Assembly: GCA_021401465.1 (NCBI GenBank)
Contig: JADDMT010000249.1
Span: forward strand, 1 to 25,472
DNA: 25,472 bases
From: Teratosphaeria epicoccoides
Lineage: Eukaryota > Ascomycota > Dothideomycetes > Mycosphaerellales > Teratosphaeriaceae
Reading direction: 5' to 3'
Positions 20,921-25,472 of this stretch are shown piece by piece (the first letter of the stretch is position 1; every line of letters starts with the position of its first letter). Made by a program: the position numbers and the translations under genes. The notes under the pieces are model-generated. The model ran no database searches. It saw only the letters and a program-made list of their open reading frames with translations, and had not been told where the DNA came from.

Positions 20921-21838
20921 TATCGCTCCTTACAAGGTACTAAAATAGCTGAAGAATCTACTACTAGCTTACCTGAACCTAAGCTGCTACCTCTAGCGCT
21001 AGTGTAAGTTGTTTCCGTACTTATAGCATACTTACAGAGATAGTCGCTAACTTGTAGTAGTAGTTTACGCTATCTAGAGACTAAGAATACCGCTAATTAG
21101 TAGTATAAGTCTAAAGAGAGCTAGTAGTACGATTACAACACTAGCCTTAAGGAGAAAGATGCCCTCCTACGCAAGTATGACATAGCTAGCTATATTATAG
21201 AGACTAACAAAGGCAAGCTAGCTATTAATCTATGTAACGAATATACTAAGCGCGGTTATAAGTGTAGGGTCTAGTCCTAGCGTGATGATGCGGCTTACGC
21301 ATTCTATAAGCGCAACAATCACGTTAGATGTCACGCTAATTACTAGCATAAGCTGTTAATTAAGGAGAAAATAGGGGTAGTTAAGTTAAGGCTTACTACA
21401 ATTAAACTATGACTAGACAAATTCGACATGCGTATTGACGCGCGGCTTAGCAATATAGAGGGTATGCTTAGTAGTGCTAGAGACATTAATGATGTTAATA
21501 ATAATAGTAATATGTAGTCTATTATAGCAAGGTTTAGTGTAGTTAAGGGGTAGTTAGCTATGCTAGCAGAGTACGTTGCTAGTCTTGTAGACTACAGTAA
21601 TAGTTAGTTTGCCATAATGCGTGTAGAGCTTAATACTCTTATAGAGCGGATAGTTAACATTAGTCGCACTATTATAGACAGTGTAATCTACATTAAGGCG
21701 CTCTAGGGGGCTATATTTACAGGTGCTACGCTGCCGCACTATACTAATAAAGAGCGCTATAAGCGCTCTAGAGGTAGCATGTAGTAGCAGTAGTAGTAAT
21801 AGCATAGTAAAGGAGCTTAGGGGTTTAGCGTTATTTGA
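20921..21838 (+). pseudogene. Unrecognised degenerate coding region with poly-Gln tail (5' end cut by LTR)
   Basis: One frame stays protein-like from the LTR edge to TGA 21836-21838 when TAGs are ignored. Visible blocks are SLPEPKLLPLALV, SLKEKDALLRKYD, NLCNEYTKRGYKCRV and MRVELNTLIERIVNIS. The protein would be rich in charged helices, probably a coiled coil. Near 21778-21800 a run of TAG, CAG and TAA codons follows ATG, which I read as a former CAG-encoded poly-Gln tract. No start codon is visible because O2's LTR abuts the 5' end. I do not recognise the family. It is convergent with the gene at 22024-24440. The minus-strand frame at 21563-21805 is its Leu-rich shadow. Confidence 0.6.
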
Positions 21839-22023
21839 ATAGTACTATTAAGTTAACTATGTCGACGCCTACTACGACTTAGCTATAAGTAGCATAATTT
21901 AATTTTTTATTCAACTCTTTTTTTAGTGACTATCGAGACATGTTAAATATCTTTTCAGCGATTTTGCTATCGAATACACTATAACTACGCAATACACTAA
22001 CGCTAGACTAATAATAAACCTTT
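21839..22023. other. AT-rich spacer between convergent degenerate genes
   Basis: This is about 185 bp without coding signal, with T-rich runs at 21897-21935. It is a plausible shared 3' untranslated or terminator region for the two converging genes. Confidence 0.4.
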
Positions 22024-22750
22024 TCATTACTACGTGCTATTATAGGCATCCTTATAATTCACCTTCTTGCGCTGTCGTGGCTCATGTATTAACTCTGCAA
22101 GCTATAGTAGTAGCGGCTTGTCTGCCTTCTTCCTCTTACCCCCTTCCTTCTTAGTCTTTGCAGCTAGCGGCGGCGTTAGCGTCTTTACTATAGGGGGCTT
22201 CGCAGCTAGTAGCAGCGTCTCTAGCTGCGGAGTCTTTGGTGTTAGTGACGCTATCATGGCTATAGGAGCCAGATAAGGTCCTAGAGTTGTACTAGTAGCA
22301 GTAGTAGTAGTAGCAGAACTATGAGTAGCCCTAGGAGCTAGCGACTAGCGCTCTTGTTTAATTATCAGCTCTAACTTAGACGCCTTTGTCTCCTACTACT
22401 TCTTTAAGTGTAGTAAGAATACCCTCTAGCTCTTCATGAAGGTATCTAGTAGTAGAAGCTTATTATTACTACCGAGCTTAGTCAAGTTAAACATATCTAC
22501 CCCCTACTACGAGCTATATGCTAGTAGGGTATCTAAGCTAGAGACTAGCTCTAGTTTGATAATTCGACTGTCGAATGCCTCTGTGATTACCTCTATAGTT
22601 CGTCTAATTGTTTGTAGCGCTAGAGTACCTAGTAAAGCTCGGACTAGTAGATTAGACGAAGGGTCTTGTTTGTAGCCTTGCTATGTGCTTACATAGCGAC
22701 TCGTAGTAGCGGCCTTATCTTCAGCGATAATGGCGTGTATAACAGGGTCG

Positions 22751-22755
22751 CTAAC
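22751..22755. repeat. Left target-site duplication of the solo LTR (CTAAC)
   Basis: CTAAC precedes the LTR and is repeated at 23116-23120 after it. Confidence 0.92.
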
Positions 22756-23115
22756 TAATATAGATGTATATGCTATATTATATGAAAATATCTCGTAGTG
22801 TGACAGAGTAATCCGACCTTTCAGTAGGTACAAGACAGCGCTGCTTTCTGCTTATCGCAGAGGTGGCGCTAAGGGTGCTTATAACCCCTGACGCTCCTCA
22901 ATTAGGGAAAGCATGTCCGAGCCTAGCCCCGCAGGGGTACCGTAGGAAGAGCGACGTAGGGGCATCCTACGTCGACAACTAATCCTACTTAGACGACATA
23001 TGAGCCAACGTATGTACGAAGGACCCCCTTGCCATGTGTAGCAGGGTCACTACATGCCAAGGGCGGGCATCAGAACCCATGCGGCTCTAATGGCCCCCTA
23101 GTATCAACTGTATCA
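22756..23115 (-). repeat. Solo LTR of family A
   Basis: This is exactly 360 bp, homologous to the element A LTRs in the same orientation, with a perfect 5-bp target duplication. It starts TAATATAG instead of TGATATAG and carries several other TpG->TpA and CpA->TpA changes. It is probably left by recombination between the two LTRs of a former complete insertion. It interrupts the degenerate gene on the minus strand. Confidence 0.95.
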
Positions 23116-23120
23116 CTAAC
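23116..23120. repeat. Right target-site duplication of the solo LTR (CTAAC)
   Basis: This is the second copy of CTAAC, directly after TATCA. Confidence 0.92.
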
Positions 23121-24440
23121 ATTGTAACTATACTGCCGTGTTAGGGGGGATAGCCTGTCTTTAATGTCTAAGCCATGACAGTCTCCTAAGAGCTCTTAGA
23201 ACTCGGCGTCTATAAGACTAAATGTACTAGCGTCTGAATTGTTAGCTACTAGCTCGTCATTACTTACAAGCTACTTGTCTAGTAACTAGGGGGCGTTCTT
23301 CTCGAGGTAAGTAATCTAAGCAGCTATCTAAGCGTCTGTTTTGAAGAGCACTACGTTAATCTAGAGATTGTACTTATTGTCGGCCTTAGGCGGAGTCCTG
23401 AATAGTTCTAGCATCTTCTTAATATTGTCGTATAGCTCTGTATTAATCTTAGTAAATTGCTATGTAACTAGATCTACAGGTTAACTATTAATGAAGAGGT
23501 GCCCCTAGTATCGTAGAAACGACTTAATATCCTTAAGATGATCGTGCTTAACATGACTTAGTAGAAAGTCAATAAGCAGGGGTTTGTCTTTAAGATCGTT
23601 ATATTCGTTGTCGTACAAGGTTACTACTCTGTCATACTAGTACTCTAGCTCTGCTACAGACATAGTATCGACCTTGTTACGCTACTTAGTCAAGGTAAAG
23701 GTCTTTACTTGCTTCTAAACCTTTAGATTAATTCTTAAACACTTTAGCACTAGTACTAGCAGATTTGGAAGAGAGCTTCTTACTACCTTGCCTTTACCCT
23801 GTGTCGATTAGGGCTGCGGCTACTCTGTAACTACATAGTACGAGCTAGTAGGGGTACCGCCATGTAGTGTTACCTTAGCTAGTAGGAGAGGTTTGTGTCC
23901 TATATACTCTTAATTAGCGACAGGGACTATACTAGCGTAGGATGTAAACGCTAGCGGTCCTTAAGGGACTTAAGCTACTTAATAGCGCTTCGCACGAGCT
24001 GCCTAAAGATGACGACGCTCTAGAGTTAGTTGTAGACCCGCATTTGTCTTGGCAGAGGCTAGTTGTAGTATAGTCGTAGCTACAGTCGACGTATTAGGGT
24101 TAGGGTTAGACCTAGGGGTCTAGTCGATATTAGCTTCTACAAGACTAGACGGTTAGTTAAATTCCGTTAAAACTAGGGCATAGTAGGCGCTTGTAGTGTA
24201 ATTACAGAGGCCTTAACCGACTTACTCTAAAGGCCTTACGTTGCTAGTTAGGGCGTTATTAGCGTTACTATTACTCGATAGGTAGGATTAACTATCAAGT
24301 AGTAGTTACACTAGGGCACTTCGTGATTGTAAAGAGCATGTAGTATCCCTAATACTAGACAAGCTATTATCTAGTCTCTAATACGCTACAGATATACTAG
24401 CTCTGCTATAATAGCTTAATAATACTAAGCAAAGAGGTAG

Positions 24441-24624
24441 TAATTAAATCAATCAAAAAACAGTGTTACGGGGGACCTATTAATTAGTAGGCGAAAGACA
24501 CAGAGTAGTAGCAGTCTTGTTCGATTTAATAAGGAGCGTACTAATAGTCTTATAAGCTACACATTGTTAAAGCTATCTAACAGCTATGTTATCTACTCTA
24601 GAAGTAGTAATGTTAGTCTATTAA
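24441..24624. other. Flank between degenerate gene and O3 LTR
   Basis: I see no clear coding frame. It is rich in TAG/CTA like its surroundings. It could hold the promoter and start of the gene at 22024-24440. Confidence 0.35.
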
Positions 24625-25046
24625 TGTCATAAGAGTAGGTGCCGATAGCAGGAAGGTAACTAGGTGTTAGACTCGTAGAGCTATGAAGAATATCGACAAT
24701 AGCAATTGTCCTTGTAACTAACTATCCCCTAGGGAAAGGGAATTAAATTGAGCACGAAGCTCCTAACTGCCTGTCTTGAAGCTATTCCTATATACTAGAG
24801 AGACAGAGTAGCTCTGTCAGGTCTCCGTGTCTGTAGATCTATAGACTAACCCTATAGATCTAAGGGTCTATTATCCCACAATAGATCCCTTCTCCCTTAT
24901 AGGCCTGTAGATCTGTAGACTAACCCTACAGATCTAGGGGTCTGTCCTTACGTGACAGATCCTTTCTCCCATGACTGTGCCTATAACTCATAGCACTTAG
25001 GACCCTCATGATCCTGTAACCTACAGTACTCCTAACACTTATGACA
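24625..25046 (-). repeat. LTR of O3 (family O, reversed)
   Basis: This is 422 bp, about 60 bp shorter than the O2 3' LTR through internal deletions among the direct repeats and hairpins. The ends TGTCAT and ATGACA are retained. The adjoining polypurine tract (CTATCCCCCTCTT on the + strand from 25047) shows that it is the 3' LTR. Confidence 0.88.
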
Positions 25047-25126
25047 CTATCCCCCTCTTAGCCTAGCTTGTCCCTAAGCTACCTTATTAGTGCGGGGTTT
25101 CTCTTGTCATTTCCTTTTGTGCCGTG

Positions 25127-25291
25127 ATGTCTTCTCTTTCTACATCCCTGCCTTATGTCATCCTAGACACTAACGCCCCTTTAACGCAGAAACGTAAACG
25201 CCGCGCAAATTAAATCTATCGTTAGGGCCAGGATAGCATGAAGTCCTGTACTTAGTGTCAAGAGTTAAAGCTTGTTTGTTAGGTGCACATT
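25127..25291 (+). pseudogene. Antisense accessory gene of family O, N-terminal fragment (O3)
   Basis: The frame from ATG 25127 matches the O2 antisense gene from its start: MSSLSTSLP, then TQKRKRRAN and SCT-stop-CQELKLVC. It keeps the first cysteine of the cluster (TGT at 25247-25249), which has become TAT in O2, so this copy shows the CX2CX6C half of the zinc cluster. It contains TAA and TAG stops and is truncated at 25291 by the O4 LTR. Its conserved start supports the start chosen for the O2 copy. Confidence 0.72.
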
Positions 25292-25472
25292 TGTCATGAG
25301 TGTTAGGAGTACTGTCCGGAGTACTGTAGGATACAGGATCATGTGGGTCCTAAGTGCTATGAGTCATAGTACCGTCATGGGAGTACTATGAGTCATAGGC
25401 ATAGTCATGGAAGAAAGGATCTGTCACGTGAGGACAGATCCCCGGATCTGTAGGGTTAGTCTACAGATCCAT
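25292..25472 (+). repeat. LTR of O4 (family O), running off the window
   Basis: This begins TGTCATGAGTGTTAGGAGTACTG and carries the doubled GGAGTACT unit like the O2 3' LTR. The 181 bases present include the first hairpins. It is inserted into the O3 accessory gene; the preceding ACATT is the candidate left target duplication. Confidence 0.9.

Larger units (their letters stand above)
22024..24440 (-). pseudogene. Unrecognised degenerate coding region, split by a solo LTR
   Basis: A minus-strand frame is protein-like from about 24440 down to TGA 22026-22024 when TAG codons are read through. The solo LTR plus one copy of its target duplication (365 bp) must be removed, and the frame then continues exactly. 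Blocks seen: TSNVRPLE, VEANID, LERRHL, MSVAELEY, LYDNEYNDLKDKPLLIDFLL, KKMLELFRTPPKADNKYN, and a lysine-rich C-terminus (KTKKEGGKRKKADKP, RQRKKVNYK). The N-terminal third is Ser/Asn/Gln-rich; the middle is helical. The start codon is not identifiable and introns cannot be excluded. Many Leu codons are CTA and many expected Gln codons are TAG, consistent with CAG/CTG -> TAG/CTA change. The function is unknown. It could belong to a host gene or to another mobile element. Confidence 0.6.
24625..25291 (-). mobile_element. Family O element O3, reversed 3' end fragment
   Basis: The reverse complement matches the end of O2: part of the antisense gene, the polypurine tract and the 3' LTR. It is cut at 25291 by the LTR of O4. 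Together with the O2 3' LTR it brackets the island 20919-24624 with inverted copies of the same LTR. Confidence 0.88.

Noticed and set aside
21563..21805. Minus-strand frame beginning with a run of leucines
   Set aside because: The leucines are the complement of TAG/CAG triplets of the plus-strand poly-Gln tract; the plus frame is far longer and more protein-like.
24090..24110. TTAGGGTTAGGG telomere-like repeat
   Set aside because: Only two units, embedded in a protein-like minus-strand frame (Asn-Pro repeat), with repeats continuing on both sides. It is not a telomere.
1..25472. tRNA or rRNA genes
   Set aside because: No cloverleaf-forming stretch or rRNA-like sequence was recognised by eye. 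A covariance-model scan was not possible.

Overview
The window looks like repeat-rich, RIP-scarred DNA from a filamentous ascomycete (Pezizomycotina). No intact housekeeping gene is visible. Almost everything is nested Ty3/Gypsy LTR retrotransposon of the chromovirus type (chromodomain after the integrase), belonging to two families. Reading frames stay coherent over kilobases but are broken mostly by TAG codons at Gln or Trp positions. Comparing the copies inside the window shows CpA->TpA changes (TpG->TpA on the other strand), the signature of repeat-induced point mutation. The species cannot be told from the sequence.

Family A has 360-bp LTRs (TGATA...TATCA). It is represented by copy B (1-3628, 3' part only, + orientation), a complete copy A (10940-19108, - orientation, 5-bp target duplication ACAGG) and a solo LTR (22756-23115, duplication CTAAC). 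Family O has LTRs of about 470-480 bp (TGTCAT...ATGACA). It is represented by O1 (3629-5753, fragment), O2 (5754-20918, interrupted by A), O3 (24625-25291, reversed 3' end) and O4 (from 25292, running off the window). The nesting is B in the O1 LTR, O2 joined to O1 gag, A in the O2 integrase, O4 in O3, and a family A solo LTR in a degenerate gene.

The most interesting feature is that both families carry an extra gene on the antisense strand between the end of pol and the 3' LTR. The family A gene (12098-13594 +; decayed copy 999-2470 -) has a six-cysteine cluster, basic nuclear-localisation-like stretches and a 51-bp fungal-type intron. The family O gene (19724-20356 -; fragment 25127-25291 +) has a KRKRR stretch, a six-cysteine cluster close to the fungal Zn(II)2Cys6 layout and a charged helical tail. 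The two proteins are not obviously alignable outside the cysteine pattern, yet position, orientation and architecture match.

Between O2 and the reversed O3 lies a 3.7-kb island (20919-24624) with two convergent, degenerate coding regions that I do not recognise. One ends in a poly-Gln tract now read as TAG codons. The other is split by the solo LTR exactly at its target duplication.

Copy A has two LTRs that differ at one base of 360 but at least twenty in-frame stops in gag-pol, many of them shared with copy B. This suggests that already RIP-damaged copies were mobilised, presumably in trans.
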